From Nitratireductor indicus C115 (GTDB lineage: Bacteria; Pseudomonadota; Alphaproteobacteria; Rhizobiales; Rhizobiaceae), in the NCBI RefSeq assembly GCF_000300515.1, contig NZ_AMSI01000004.1, positions 248,001 through 312,000 of the forward strand: a stretch of 64,000 nucleotides of DNA, given 5' to 3'. Numbering within the stretch: position 1 is the stretch's first letter; each line of letters opens with the position of its first letter. Under the pieces are notes generated by a model that worked only from the letters and a program-made list of their open reading frames with translations, had not been told where the DNA came from and did no database searches. A program made the position numbers and the translations under genes. Below are positions 17,879 to 27,348 of the stretch, one piece after another.

Positions 17879-19561
17879 TCAGTTCATGTAAATGAGATGC
17901 TCGGCGATCGGCCCGAGCGTTGCCGCCGGGAAGAAGGTGAGAGCGCCGATGACGACGATGGTGGCAGCGAGCATGGTGGCGAAAACGCCGCCCTCGACGC
18001 CGAGCGTGCCGCTCGATTCCGCGCTGCGACGCTTGGCCGACAACGAGCCGACGATGGCAAGCGGCAGGATGATCGGAATGAAGCGGGCGAGCAGCATTAC
18101 GATACCCGTGGCGAGATTCCACGGCACGGTATTGTCGCCGAGGCCCTCGAAGCCGGATCCATTGTTCGCGGCAGACGAGGTGAACTCGTAGAGGATTTCA
18201 CTGAAGCCATGCGGCCCGACATTGTTGAGCGTGTCAGCTCCCCAAGGCGTTGCCGCAAAGATCGCCGTGCCGCCGAGGATGAACAACCCGTGGGCGAGCA
18301 GCGCGAAAAGCGCGAACTTCACCTCCCGCGCTTCGACGCGCCAGCCCAGATATTCAGGCGTGCGGCCGATCATCATGCCGGCGATAAAGACGCCGACGAC
18401 GATGTAGAGGAACATGTTGATCATGCCGACGCCGACGCCACCGAAGGTCGAGTTGAGCCACATGCCGATCATCGGCATCAGCCCGCTCATCGGGTTGAGA
18501 CTGTCATGCATCGAGCCGACTGAACCGTTGGACGTCGAGGTGGTCAGGATTGACCAGAGCGGGCCGCCCGTCGGGCCGAAACGCATCTCCTTGCCCTCGA
18601 GATTGCCGACATTCTGTTCGATCGGCAGTTCGGCGAAAGCCTGCGTGGGAGCGCTCTCGAAATAGACGGCTCCCGTAATCTTGACGGCGATGAAGGCCAG
18701 CATGACAGCGAAGATGACGCCGGAATGGCGCATGCGCCCGACGATCCGGCCGAACATCCACACGCAGGCCATCGGGATGATGATGATGGCGAACATTTCG
18801 AGGATATTGGTCCAGAAGCTGGGGTTCTCCAGCGGATGGGTCGAGTTGGGGCCGAAGAAGCCGCCGCCATTGGTGCCGAGCTGCTTGATCGCCACGAACG
18901 CCGCCACCGGGCCCCGCGCGATGGCCTGCTGTACGCCTTCCAGCGTGGTCGCGATGGCCGCGCCATCGAAGGTCATCGGCGTGCCGCCCAGAACCAGCAG
19001 AATGGCGACGACGAAGGCGATCGGAAGCAGCACGAGGAAAGAGGCCCGCTGAACGTCGATGAAGAAATTGCCCAGCGGACGACCCGCCAGCCCGCGGGCC
19101 AGTGCAGCGAGCGCCGCGATGCCGGTGGCCGCCGATACGAACTGGAGCCACATCAGGCCGGCAAGTTGCGACAGGTAGCTCAGCGATACCTCACCCGAAT
19201 AATGCTGGAGATTCGTGTTCGAGGTAAATGAGGCGGCCGTATTGAAGATCAGGCTGCCCTCCAGAACTGCTTTGCCGTCGGGGTTGAGCGGCAGATGCTG
19301 TTGCAGAGCCAGCAAGCCGTAGGTGACCACGAACATGACCCCATTGAAGGCCAGCATGGCGACCATGTAGTGCTTCCAGTTCTGGTCCTGCGCGGCCAGG
19401 GGACCGCCCACGGCCCGCATGGCTCGGGTTTTCCAGCCGGCAATTCCGGACGACGGATCGGCAGGGTCCATCGCCCATTTCATGTAACGGCCGAGCGGCC
19501 AGGAGATGAGCGCCGTGCCTCCAACGACGAGGACGACGAAGAGTATGGATTGTATCAGCAT
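17879..19561 (-). CDS. kdpA: Potassium-transporting ATPase subunit A (channel-like subunit)
   Basis: Polytopic membrane protein of 560 residues that selects and binds potassium. Selectivity-filter-like segments are visible: SFTSNTNLQHYSGE, GTNGGGFFGPNSTHPLENP, GSVGSMHDSLNP and SSAANNGSGFEGLG, the four P-loops of KdpA. Length is normal. In the usual operon kdpA precedes kdpB. Here it follows kdpB, with a 26-codon KdpF-like gene between them. Confidence 0.97.
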   Translation of the reverse strand: MLIQSILFVVLVVGGTALISWPLGRYMKWAMDPADPSSGIAGWKTRAMRAVGGPLAAQDQNWKHYMVAMLAFNGVMFVVTYGLLALQQHLPLNPDGKAVLEGSLIFNTAASFTSNTNLQHYSGEVSLSYLSQLAGLMWLQFVSAATGIAALAALARGLAGRPLGNFFIDVQRASFLVLLPIAFVVAILLVLGGTPMTFDGAAIATTLEGVQQAIARGPVAAFVAIKQLGTNGGGFFGPNSTHPLENPSFWTNILEMFAIIIIPMACVWMFGRIVGRMRHSGVIFAVMLAFIAVKITGAVYFESAPTQAFAELPIEQNVGNLEGKEMRFGPTGGPLWSILTTSTSNGSVGSMHDSLNPMSGLMPMIGMWLNSTFGGVGVGMINMFLYIVVGVFIAGMMIGRTPEYLGWRVEAREVKFALFALLAHGLFILGGTAIFAATPWGADTLNNVGPHGFSEILYEFTSSAANNGSGFEGLGDNTVPWNLATGIVMLLARFIPIILPLAIVGSLSAKRRSAESSGTLGVEGGVFATMLAATIVVIGALTFFPAATLGPIAEHLIYMN

Positions 19562-19588
19562 CGAATTGTCTCCGAGATCGCTGGAAGG

Positions 19589-19669
19589 TCAGGCCCGGTC
19601 GACGGCGTTGGTCATGACGAGCAGAAGCCCGAAGACGGCAAGGCCGAGAAGCAGACAGAAAATGGTCAT
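19589..19669 (-). CDS. Second KdpF-like micro-protein between kdpB and kdpA
   Basis: A 26-codon frame, starting MTIFCLLLGLAVFGLLLVMT, forms one hydrophobic helix followed by a short charged tail. AAAGGAACCC lies upstream at good spacing. It is followed 27 bases later by kdpA. Size, topology and position directly before kdpA match KdpF, the lipid-like stabilising subunit. However, a better KdpF match lies at 22010-22099, so this may be a duplicate KdpF or an unrelated small membrane peptide. Confidence 0.6.
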   Translation of the reverse strand: MTIFCLLLGLAVFGLLLVMTNAVDRA

Positions 19670-19686
19670 GGGATGGGTTCCTTTGA

Positions 19687-21756
19687 TCAGGCGAGACCGA
19701 TGGCGGTGATGACGAGGTCGATCGCCTTGATGCCGATGAAGGGCACGATCAGGCCGCCAAGCCCGTAGATGAACAGATTGCGCTTCAGGAGCCCGTCCGC
19801 GCCGATCGCCTTGTAGGCGACGCCTTTGAGCGATAGCGGGATAAGCGCGATGATGATGAGCGCGTTGAAGATGATCGCCGACAGGATCGCGCTTTGCGGC
19901 GTGGCCAGTCCCATGATGTTGAGCCCGCTCAGTTGCGGATAAAGGGCGACGAACATCGCCGGCACAATCGCGAAATACTTCGCAACGTCGTTGGCGATGG
20001 AGAATGTGGTCAGCGCGCCGCGCGTCATCAGGAGCTGCTTGCCGATCCCGACGATCTCGATGAGCTTGGTCGGATCGGAGTCCAGATCCACCATGTTGCC
20101 GGCCTCGCGCGCGGCGACCGTGCCGGTGTTCATCGCGACACCGACATCGGCCTGGGCGAGCGCGGGAGCGTCGTTCGTGCCGTCGCCGCACATGGCGACC
20201 AACTTGCCCTTCGCCTGCTCTTCTCGGATCAGGGTGAGCTTGTTCTCCGGCGTGGCTTCGGCGAGGAAATCATCGACGCCCGCCTCGGCCGCGATGGCGG
20301 CGGCAGTCATCGGGTTGTCGCCGGTGATCATTACCGTGCGGATGCCCATACGCCGCAGTTCGGCAAAGCGCTCGCGAATGCCGCCCTTGACGATATCCTT
20401 GAGGTGAACGACGCCCAGAAGCCGCCCGTCCTTCACGACCGCAAGCGGCGTGCCGCCAATTTTGGCGATGTGGTTGGCAACCGCCTCCAGTTCCCGTTTG
20501 GCCTGCTCGCCAGCGCGCGGTGTTCCTGTGGTCGTTGAGGAGAGTTCGATGTGTTTGAGTACCGCGTCGACCGCACCCTTGCGGATCGACGATCCGTCGA
20601 AGTCGACGCCACTCATGCGGCTCTGCGCCGTGAATGGCACGAAGGTCGCGTGCAAGCTTTGCATGTCACGGCCACGGATGCCGTACTTCTCCTTGGCAAG
20701 GACGACGATGGAACGCCCCTCCGGCGTCTCGTCGGCCAGCGAGGCGAGCTGTGCGGCGTCCGCCAATTCCTGTTCACTCACGCCTTTGACCGGCCGGAAC
20801 TCAGTCGCCTGCCGGTTGCCCAACGTGATGGTGCCGGTCTTGTCCAGCAGCAACGTGTCGACATCGCCGGCAGCCTCGACCGCGCGGCCGGACATGGCAA
20901 GCACATTGAACCGCACCAACCGGTCCATGCCGGCGATGCCGATGGCTGAAACCAGCGCACCGATCGTCGTTGGGATCAGCGTTACGAACAGCGCCACCAG
21001 CACGATCACCGGAATGGAGCCACCGGCATAGGCGGCGAAGGCCGGGATGGTTGCGGTCGCGAGGACGAAGATCAGGGTCAGCCCGGCGAGCAGGACATTC
21101 AGCGCGACCTCGTTGGGCGTCTTCTGACGCTCGGCCCCCTCGACCAGCGAAATCATGCGGTCGATGAAGGTCGATCCGGCGGCGGCCGTGATCTTTACCT
21201 TGATCCAGTCGGAGAGAACCTGCGTTCCGCCGGTCACGGCCGAACGATCGCCGCCGGATTCCCGGATCACCGGCGCGGATTCCCCCGTGATCGCCGCCTC
21301 GTTCACCGAAGCAATGCCTTCGATGACCTCGCCGTCCGACGGAATGATGTCGCCGGCTTCCACCAGCACGACATCGCCGACCTTCAGGATCGTGCCGGGC
21401 ACGAGCTTGAGGCTGTCGCCGCCATCGGCCAGCAACTTGGCCTGGGTCTCGGTGCGCGAGCGGCGCAGAGAATCCGCCTGCGCCTTGCCCCGCCCCTCTG
21501 CGACGGCCTCGGCAAAATTGGCGAAAAGGATCGTGAACCAGAGCCAGAGGATGATCTGGAACGAAAAACCGAGATCGCCCGCGCCGGTGGCGATATCCTT
21601 CAGGAACAGGATGGTTGTCAGCACCGAAACGACGGCGACGACGAACATCACCGGATTTCTGGCGAGCGTGCGTGGATCGAGTTTTTTGAGTGCATCCCCG
21701 AGTGCGGGGATCAGGATGCGGGCATCGAAAATGCTCGCGGATTTCGACTGGCTCAT
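19687..21756 (-). CDS. kdpB: Potassium-transporting P-type ATPase subunit B
   Basis: Catalytic ATPase subunit of 689 residues. The P-type phosphorylation motif [11 protein letters not shown] and the actuator motif TGESAPVI are present, as are [20 protein letters not shown] and the hinge [20 protein letters not shown]. Start ATG 21756 ([10 protein letters not shown]) gives the family length. The open frame continues 68 codons upstream across another small gene and is not used. It precedes rather than follows kdpA, which is unusual. Confidence 0.97.
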   Translation of the reverse strand: MSQSKSASIFDARILIPALGDALKKLDPRTLARNPVMFVVAVVSVLTTILFLKDIATGAGDLGFSFQIILWLWFTILFANFAEAVAEGRGKAQADSLRRSRTETQAKLLADGGDSLKLVPGTILKVGDVVLVEAGDIIPSDGEVIEGIASVNEAAITGESAPVIRESGGDRSAVTGGTQVLSDWIKVKITAAAGSTFIDRMISLVEGAERQKTPNEVALNVLLAGLTLIFVLATATIPAFAAYAGGSIPVIVLVALFVTLIPTTIGALVSAIGIAGMDRLVRFNVLAMSGRAVEAAGDVDTLLLDKTGTITLGNRQATEFRPVKGVSEQELADAAQLASLADETPEGRSIVVLAKEKYGIRGRDMQSLHATFVPFTAQSRMSGVDFDGSSIRKGAVDAVLKHIELSSTTTGTPRAGEQAKRELEAVANHIAKIGGTPLAVVKDGRLLGVVHLKDIVKGGIRERFAELRRMGIRTVMITGDNPMTAAAIAAEAGVDDFLAEATPENKLTLIREEQAKGKLVAMCGDGTNDAPALAQADVGVAMNTGTVAAREAGNMVDLDSDPTKLIEIVGIGKQLLMTRGALTTFSIANDVAKYFAIVPAMFVALYPQLSGLNIMGLATPQSAILSAIIFNALIIIALIPLSLKGVAYKAIGADGLLKRNLFIYGLGGLIVPFIGIKAIDLVITAIGLA

Positions 21757-21800
21757 GACTGACTCCAGCTTGATGTTTCTGATGACGGGCCTGGTCAAAG

Positions 21801-21989
21801 TCAGTCCCGCCCGAAAAGGCGGAAGAGGAGCCAGGCAAGCAGCACGACCACCGACATCGCCAGCGTCATGCCGAGGATGATGTCCGACACGCGGGGAGGT
21901 TTCCCCGCCTTCAGGAGGCCAAGCCTTGAATTGAGAGATCCGCGAACCTGTCCAAGCCACCTCCCGATGGTTCGCGCGGAGTGCTTCAT
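21801..21989 (-). CDS. Small single-pass membrane protein of the kdp operon
   Basis: A 62-residue frame ([20 protein letters not shown]) with a basic N-terminal half and one C-terminal helix, [19 protein letters not shown]. No family recognised. It lies between kdpF and kdpB on the same strand, 20 bases after the kdpF stop. The ribosome-binding site is weak. It could be a kdp accessory peptide or a chance frame. Confidence 0.45.
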   Translation of the reverse strand: MKHSARTIGRWLGQVRGSLNSRLGLLKAGKPPRVSDIILGMTLAMSVVVLLAWLLFRLFGRD

Positions 21990-22009
21990 CGGACTGGACT
22001 TTCGGTTGC

Positions 22010-22099
22010 TCAGAAGCGTTCCGGTCGCAAGAGTGCGCAGATCAGGTAGGCGGCGATGAACATCGTCACTCCCCCACCCAGAATATATTCGAGTGCCAT
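22010..22099 (-). CDS. kdpF: Potassium-transporting ATPase subunit F
   Basis: A 29-residue membrane peptide: [20 protein letters not shown] followed by CALLRPERF. The C-terminal [12 protein letters not shown] pattern is the KdpF signature. It is the first gene of the kdp operon, as is normal, but the next large gene is kdpB rather than kdpA. The open frame extends upstream, but the ATG at 22099 gives exactly the family size. Confidence 0.85.
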   Translation of the reverse strand: MALEYILGGGVTMFIAAYLICALLRPERF

Positions 22100-22724
22100 T
22101 CCACACCTCGTCTTTCCGGAAGCTGCTGGTCTGCAAGACTTCCTGTTGCCTATATTCGCGCTCTGCTGCCTGCCTTGGCGGCAGAGAAGCGAAGTCGGCG
22201 GGAATATGGCGCAAGACCGCATAAAGGTTCGAGAGAGGCGAAGGCCCGAAAGAATAAAAATCTTATATGTATTTCAGGGTATATCGGTCGTGGAAGCGCC
22301 GGAAATGGCCTGTCATCTGCCTGGCACCGGTCGAGAACGCCGCGCGAATGATCCAGGCCAGGACAGGAATCCTGCACCTGCTATGCCGCCCATCGAAGGA
22401 TCCTCGGCAATATGACAGGCAGCGTGAAGATCGCCTTCATGTCCAATCTCTGCGCGTCAGGAACGCAGAAAGCCTGCTCAGGCTTTCAGTCGCTCTCATC
22501 CATGGCAAACTTGAACACGCCGACCATTCCTAGCATGTCGGACACCATCCAACAGCCCTGCAATTGCAATGGGATCACGATCTGCACCCGCGGCCTGCCG
22601 CGATCGTTGGTCAGGCGGTGCTCCATACAACGAACAGTACGTGCCCAGGCGTCCAATAACACCGACTCGGCACGATGCCTGGTCGAGGTGATAAATCTTG
22701 ATGACTGATCACCTTCAGACGTTG
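22100..22724. other. Intergenic region with presumed kdp promoter
   Basis: This region lies between the divergent kdp operon and the HutC-type gene. The kdp promoter is probably in or near the AT-rich stretch about 22250-22290. No clear KdpE site was identified. Short frames, for example 22412-22708 on the plus strand, look non-coding. Nothing else is recognised. Confidence 0.4.
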
Positions 22725-22740
22725 ATTTGTACTTTCAATA
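22725..22740. promoter_or_regulatory. Imperfect HutC-type operator upstream of its regulator gene
   Basis: ATTTGTA-CT-TTCAATA has an exact left half of the perfect palindrome at 30404-30419 and a degenerate right half. It lies 29 bases before the regulator start, which suggests autoregulation. Confidence 0.35.
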
Positions 22741-22768
22741 GTGCGCTCAGACAATTTATCATCGCTCA

Positions 22769-23533
22769 ATGAGCCAATCTCCAACCGATACCGCGACGAT
22801 CAATCTGACCTTGGATGGTGACGGTCCGCCCTATCAACAGATCGAGCGCGCGATCCGCAATAAGATCCAGAGTGGCGCTTGGCCACCGGGACACCGCCTC
22901 CCGACGGAAGAAGAGCTGGCAGCGCATCTGGGTGTCTCCCGGTCACCTCTGGTGAAGGTGTTCAAGAACCTTGTGAACGCCAAGGTCATAACCCGCCGTC
23001 GGCGCCATGGCACCTTTGTCAGCGAGCGCAGCGACAACCATGCAGTCATCGGGATCATCGACATCCGCGAGACTATCGAGAGCGCGGAAAAAGATTACAG
23101 CTTCGAAGTACTGGAGCGCCGGATCGTGAAGGGCCGGGAATTCGACGTCTGGCCCGATGTCGATCCCGGCGAACGCCTTTTGTGGCTCTCTCTCGTTCAC
23201 AAGGCCAATGGTGCCGGCGAGGTGTTTGAAGAACGCCTGATCCAGATATCCGTCATTCCCGAGGTGGAGAATACGTCCTTCCGAAATGACCTGCCCAATG
23301 AATGGCTCCTGGCACGGCTGCCGTGTACCCGGCTGATCAATACCGTCCGCGCTGCCCTGCCAGAGCGGCGTGTGGCCCATGCCTTGGGCCTGTCCGTCGG
23401 TGAACCTGTGCTGGTCTCCGAGCGTCGCAGCTTCGCCAACGATGATGCCGTCACCTGGGTTCGGTTGTCATTTCCCGGCTACCGGCATGAATTCACAGGA
23501 GAATTCAACCCTCTGCTTCCAATGGAAAACTGA
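22769..23533 (+). CDS. GntR-family regulator, HutC subfamily (UTRA domain)
   Basis: 254 residues. The N-terminal GntR winged helix has PYQQIERAIRNKIQSGAWPP, GHRLPTEEELAAHLGVSRSP and RRRHGTFVS. The C-terminal UTRA ligand domain ends with VRLSFPGYRHEFTGEF. UTRA regulators usually sense the substrate of a neighbouring catabolic locus. Here the convergent locus at 23556-31806 is the obvious target. A palindrome fitting HutC-type sites (GTA-N2-TAC core) lies before that locus's binding-protein gene at 30404-30419. Confidence 0.88.
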   Translation: MSQSPTDTATINLTLDGDGPPYQQIERAIRNKIQSGAWPPGHRLPTEEELAAHLGVSRSPLVKVFKNLVNAKVITRRRRHGTFVSERSDNHAVIGIIDIRETIESAEKDYSFEVLERRIVKGREFDVWPDVDPGERLLWLSLVHKANGAGEVFEERLIQISVIPEVENTSFRNDLPNEWLLARLPCTRLINTVRAALPERRVAHALGLSVGEPVLVSERRSFANDDAVTWVRLSFPGYRHEFTGEFNPLLPMEN

Positions 23534-23555
23534 GACCGGTGTTGCAACTATCCCA

Positions 23556-24560
23556 TCAATCGGTCACTTCCTGGGCCAGGCCGACCAATGCATCGCCCGC
23601 CGAAGTCAACACAGGGAATCGGCGAAAGATAACAATCCCACCAGCCTCGAAACGGAGCGTGGATGGTGGAGACGTGACATCGTCAAACCCGTGCAGGTAT
23701 CCTGCGATCTCTCCGGCGCGAACCTCTTGTCCGACCTGCACGCACGGCTCGAAAAGACCGTCCGCCTTGGCATAGATCGTGGTGGCTGGCGGCAGCATTC
23801 GCAGGTGTCGCACAATATCCGGCTTCGGCGCATCGAGGTCGGGCGCAATACCAAGGTTACGCAGCACACGACGCAGACCAGCCTCTGCGATAGCGACACC
23901 TCCCGGCGAAAGCCCAGGACCGCCGCCCAGTTCGGTCGTCATCGCCGCAATCCCATGCGCAGCCGCACAGGCATAGAGTGTCGTTTCACCACCCCCGCCC
24001 CGCCCATCGGTCAGCACGGTGTTGGGAGCCGCAAAACCAGCCAGAAAACTGTCGAGGCGCGCCGACTGCTCCGCCGTTCGGCCTCGATGCGCAAAGGCGA
24101 CCGGAAGATAGTCGAGGGAACTGCCCCCCGAATGCAGATCGATGGCATAGTCGGCGAGCGGAAAAAGCACCTCTGTGACATATTGGGCAATCATCGCCGT
24201 CGGTCCGGAATCTTCCCTGCCGGGAAACAACCGGTTCAAGTTGCCGCCATCCAAAGGTGAGGTCCGGCGTCCAGCCAGAACTGCAGGACGGTTGAGCGCC
24301 GGCATCACAATGACGCGTCCCCGAATCTCCGTTTCGGCAAGGATCCGGACCAGGCGCCGCAGCACGATCTGCCCCTCATACTCATCGCCATGTGTCCCGG
24401 CGGTCAGCAAAAGTGTCGGGCCATCCCCGCCGTTGAAGCACAGCAACGGCACAGGAATCCAACCATAGGCGGAGCTATCCGACGACCACGGCACGCGGGC
24501 GAAATCAGACTGAAAGCCCGGCTTGTCGAAATCAATAGTTGTCCAAACCTGATTGCCCAT
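23556..24560 (-). CDS. Succinylglutamate desuccinylase/aspartoacylase-family deacylase
   Basis: Zinc-dependent deacylase of 334 residues. Zinc ligands are visible in GTHGDEYEG (His, Glu) and DLHSGGSS (His). DGGNLNRLFPGR is the substrate-binding block of the family. It resembles the DoeB/EutE branch, which removes acetyl from N-acetyl-diaminobutyrate during ectoine breakdown, more than AstE. The gene is last in the seven-gene operon running from 30381. The actual acyl substrate is unknown. An M24 hydrolase upstream (30634-31806) would complete a DoeA/DoeB-like pair. Confidence 0.85.
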   Translation of the reverse strand: MGNQVWTTIDFDKPGFQSDFARVPWSSDSSAYGWIPVPLLCFNGGDGPTLLLTAGTHGDEYEGQIVLRRLVRILAETEIRGRVIVMPALNRPAVLAGRRTSPLDGGNLNRLFPGREDSGPTAMIAQYVTEVLFPLADYAIDLHSGGSSLDYLPVAFAHRGRTAEQSARLDSFLAGFAAPNTVLTDGRGGGGETTLYACAAAHGIAAMTTELGGGPGLSPGGVAIAEAGLRRVLRNLGIAPDLDAPKPDIVRHLRMLPPATTIYAKADGLFEPCVQVGQEVRAGEIAGYLHGFDDVTSPPSTLRFEAGGIVIFRRFPVLTSAGDALVGLAQEVTD

Positions 24561-24599
24561 TTCTCTCCCTTGATGTCTTTCGCCCGTTCCGCGGGCTGC

Positions 24600-26015
24600 T
24601 CAGCCACGCAGGGTTCGCACTTCGTCGAGAATACGCACCCAGCTGCGTATCCCCTTGTGGAGACGCAAGGTATCGTAATGTTCGTCCGGTGCGTGGATGG
24701 CATCGCTTGACAGGATGAAACCAAGAACGATGCAATCGATACCAAGCACGTCACTGAACATCTCGGCGAGAGGAATAGAACCACCGCTCCCTTTGAGGAT
24801 AGTCGGAGTGGACCATTCACGCTCCATTCCCCTTGCAACCGCCTGAACAAAGGGGTTATCCGGTGACATGGCCACCGCACGGCTACCCTCGCTTCCCTCG
24901 AACTCGACGCGGCATCCTTCGGGCACCCGCGCTCGGATGAAGTGACGGAACTTTTCCCGGACATCCGCCGGATCCTGCCCGTCAACCAAGCGGAAAGATA
25001 GCCTTACGCTTGCCGAAGCCGGCAGAACAGAGCGCTCCCCAGGCCCCTGATTGCCACCGGTGATCCCGTTGAAATCCAAGGTCGGACGGCCCCAGATCGC
25101 CTCGAGCGGCGTATAGCCATGCTCAACCAGCCCACCGCGCAAATCCGCCGAATCCAGCTGATGCGCCTCCTTCGACAAGGCCTGCCATTGTGTGCGCAAA
25201 TCCGCAGGAATTTCTTTCACATTGTCGTAGAAGCCGTCTATAGCCACACATCCTTCGCTATCGTGCAGCGCGGCAAGGAGACCCGACAGGATGCGGATCG
25301 GATTGACTGCAACGGCCCCGAAATATCCGGAATGCAAGTCAGGGTTCGGGCCAAACAGCGTCACCTTTTCGTGCAGAAGCCCCTTCAGCTGCGTGGTTAC
25401 AGCCGGCTGTGTCGGCGACCACATATCGGAATCGCAAATGAAGGCGACATCGCAAGCCAGCTCTGACCGATAGGCCTCGATGAAAGCCGGAAGGCTGGCA
25501 GAACCGGATTCTTCCTCTCCTTCCAGGAGAATGGTGACCTGGCCGGGAAACCGTCCCTGTACCTCGCGCCAGCAACGCAACGCCTCGATGAAACTCCAGA
25601 GCTGGCTCTTGCTGTCAGAAGCGCCCCGCGCATAGATGCGGGTCACACCAGCCTCCTCCACCAGCTTCGGCTTGAAGGGGGAGTGAGACCATTGATCTTC
25701 ATCCCCTACCGGCTGCACGTCGTAATGACCGTAGAACAACAGTCTCGGACCGGGATCGCTTTCCTCCGCCCGGGAATGGGCGAGAACCAGCGGGTGACCT
25801 TCGGTCGCAACCACGCGGGCCTCGAAACCCATGCTTGAAAGCTTCCGCTTCAGCCAGCCGGCAGCTTCCCCGATCCCGGCGGCGCCCGACGGATCGCTCG
25901 ATATCGAGGGTATCTCCAGCAGTCTGAGGAATTCGGTGAGTGTCTGATCCCTATCCTGGTCGATGCGGGCAAGAACGTCTTCAATGTCAGTCACGGGCGT
26001 GCAGGTAGTGTTCAC
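24600..26015 (-). CDS. M20-family metallopeptidase (dipeptidase-like)
   Basis: 471 residues. Zinc-binding motifs are FYGHYDVQPVG (His, Asp), YARGASDSKSQ (bridging Asp) and LLEGEEESGS (catalytic Glu and ligand). The dimerisation domain follows, and a C-terminal His is seen near IHAPDEHY. The second Asp and Gly of the usual RGxxDDKG motif are replaced by Ser here. Members hydrolyse dipeptides such as carnosine-like or beta-Ala/N-acyl amino acids. It sits between the PLP enzyme (four-base overlap) and the deacylase, so it likely acts on the imported compound. Confidence 0.87.
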   Translation of the reverse strand: MNTTCTPVTDIEDVLARIDQDRDQTLTEFLRLLEIPSISSDPSGAAGIGEAAGWLKRKLSSMGFEARVVATEGHPLVLAHSRAEESDPGPRLLFYGHYDVQPVGDEDQWSHSPFKPKLVEEAGVTRIYARGASDSKSQLWSFIEALRCWREVQGRFPGQVTILLEGEEESGSASLPAFIEAYRSELACDVAFICDSDMWSPTQPAVTTQLKGLLHEKVTLFGPNPDLHSGYFGAVAVNPIRILSGLLAALHDSEGCVAIDGFYDNVKEIPADLRTQWQALSKEAHQLDSADLRGGLVEHGYTPLEAIWGRPTLDFNGITGGNQGPGERSVLPASASVRLSFRLVDGQDPADVREKFRHFIRARVPEGCRVEFEGSEGSRAVAMSPDNPFVQAVARGMEREWSTPTILKGSGGSIPLAEMFSDVLGIDCIVLGFILSSDAIHAPDEHYDTLRLHKGIRSWVRILDEVRTLRG

Positions 26016-27259
26016 AGCTCAAACCCATAGTCACGCATCAGCGTTGCCCGCAAGGTTTCAAGATCGGCCCCGGTCGCCCTGTTCTCCTTTGGCGTACTGG
26101 GCTCTTTCAGACCCGTGGAGCAGCCCATCAGAACGACCGGTCCGTCGTTTTCAAACTCCTCGATCTGATCGAGCGCAGCCAGAGTGGCCCCGGAGGAGAT
26201 TTCCAGCCACAGTCCGCACCTCCCCAATTTTTTGTGCGCTCGAAGAGCGGCTTCATCGTCTACCAGCAAGGAGAGCCCCCTATTTTGCCGGATGGCTGCA
26301 ACGGGGCGATAGCCGTTCACCGTAGTGGCAGTTCCTAGCTGAACCGTCGGTCCGGCTTCGACGGTCACCGTGGACCGACCTTGCTGGAGCGCATGATGGA
26401 CCGGGCCGCGTGCCGAAGGCTCGACCGCCACGAGGCGAGGCATGCGGTCGATATGCCCCAGAAGAAATGCCTCGCGAAAGCCTTTGTAGATGCCGTAGAT
26501 CATCTCTCCGTAGCCGGTAGGCACAACGACAGCCGCGGGTGAGGCTCCATCGAGATCGGCCAGAATTTCATAAGCGATGGTCTTGTACCCCTCCGGTCCC
26601 CAGGGATGACCAGTATGGGCCGGCGTCAGGTTGCTGACCGGATAAATGCCGGGCAGCTCCGCCAGTGCACGCATTGCCGGCCAACGGTCATCGGCCGCCA
26701 GAAACAAAGGAAACGCGCCATAGCCGAGGATCATGTCACGAATGGCCCCGCTCACCTCGGGCATGGTCAGCACGATGCAGTTCAGCCCGGCCCGCGCCGC
26801 CATGGCTGCCGCCGAGACCCCATGATTACCCGACGACGCCACGATGATCGTCTTCGCCTCTTCGCAAAGCGCTGCGCTGATCGTGAACACATTGAGCCTG
26901 TCCTTATGGCTCCAGGTCGGATTGCGGCTATCGTCCTTGACCAAGATCCTGCGCCCCGACAAGTGCGCGGGGGCAAGGGCTGAAACATCCACCAGAGGCG
27001 TCCCCCCAACCGGCATATCGGCCTTCGGATGACGGGGTGGAAGCAACTCTTCCCAATCTGCCCAAGTGCTTTCGCGCCGGAAGGTGACATCCTTGACCCG
27101 TCCGTAATCGTAGTCCAGCTCGAGAGGGTATTGCATCTCCTCCGTAGCGCTTTCGGGGCATCCGCGCAGAAGAGCAGGAAGGAGTGGATACTCCGTTGCA
27201 GGCTCCGCCAGAGAGCGTTGGACGGTCGCGAGTGAGCGGGTTTCGAAAGGCAGGTTCAT
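26012..27259 (-). CDS. Fold-type II PLP enzyme, threonine-synthase-like
   Basis: 415 residues. The PLP Lys lies in RNPTWSHKDRLN, matching the S-x-KDR motif of threonine synthase and relatives. SSGNHGVSAAAMAARAGL is the Asn-containing cofactor loop, and EISSGATLAALDQI is near the C-terminus. It is not next to hom or thrB, so classical threonine biosynthesis is unlikely. An elimination or replacement on an amino acid released by the neighbouring hydrolases, as in diaminopropionate ammonia-lyase or EutB-like enzymes, is a better guess. Confidence 0.75.
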   Translation of the reverse strand: MNLPFETRSLATVQRSLAEPATEYPLLPALLRGCPESATEEMQYPLELDYDYGRVKDVTFRRESTWADWEELLPPRHPKADMPVGGTPLVDVSALAPAHLSGRRILVKDDSRNPTWSHKDRLNVFTISAALCEEAKTIIVASSGNHGVSAAAMAARAGLNCIVLTMPEVSGAIRDMILGYGAFPLFLAADDRWPAMRALAELPGIYPVSNLTPAHTGHPWGPEGYKTIAYEILADLDGASPAAVVVPTGYGEMIYGIYKGFREAFLLGHIDRMPRLVAVEPSARGPVHHALQQGRSTVTVEAGPTVQLGTATTVNGYRPVAAIRQNRGLSLLVDDEAALRAHKKLGRCGLWLEISSGATLAALDQIEEFENDGPVVLMGCSTGLKEPSTPKENRATGADLETLRATLMRDYGFEL

Positions 27260-27348
27260 TGCAATCTTTCCACTGATAGAATTGACGGGGTTGGCCCGCG
27301 CTTGCAGGCGCGGTCACAGACGCTGTCTGGAATAGCCTCTTCCGGCCG

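Noticed and set aside
22412-22708. 98-codon open frame upstream of the HutC-type gene
   Set aside because: No ribosome-binding site of note, no similarity, low-complexity residue use.
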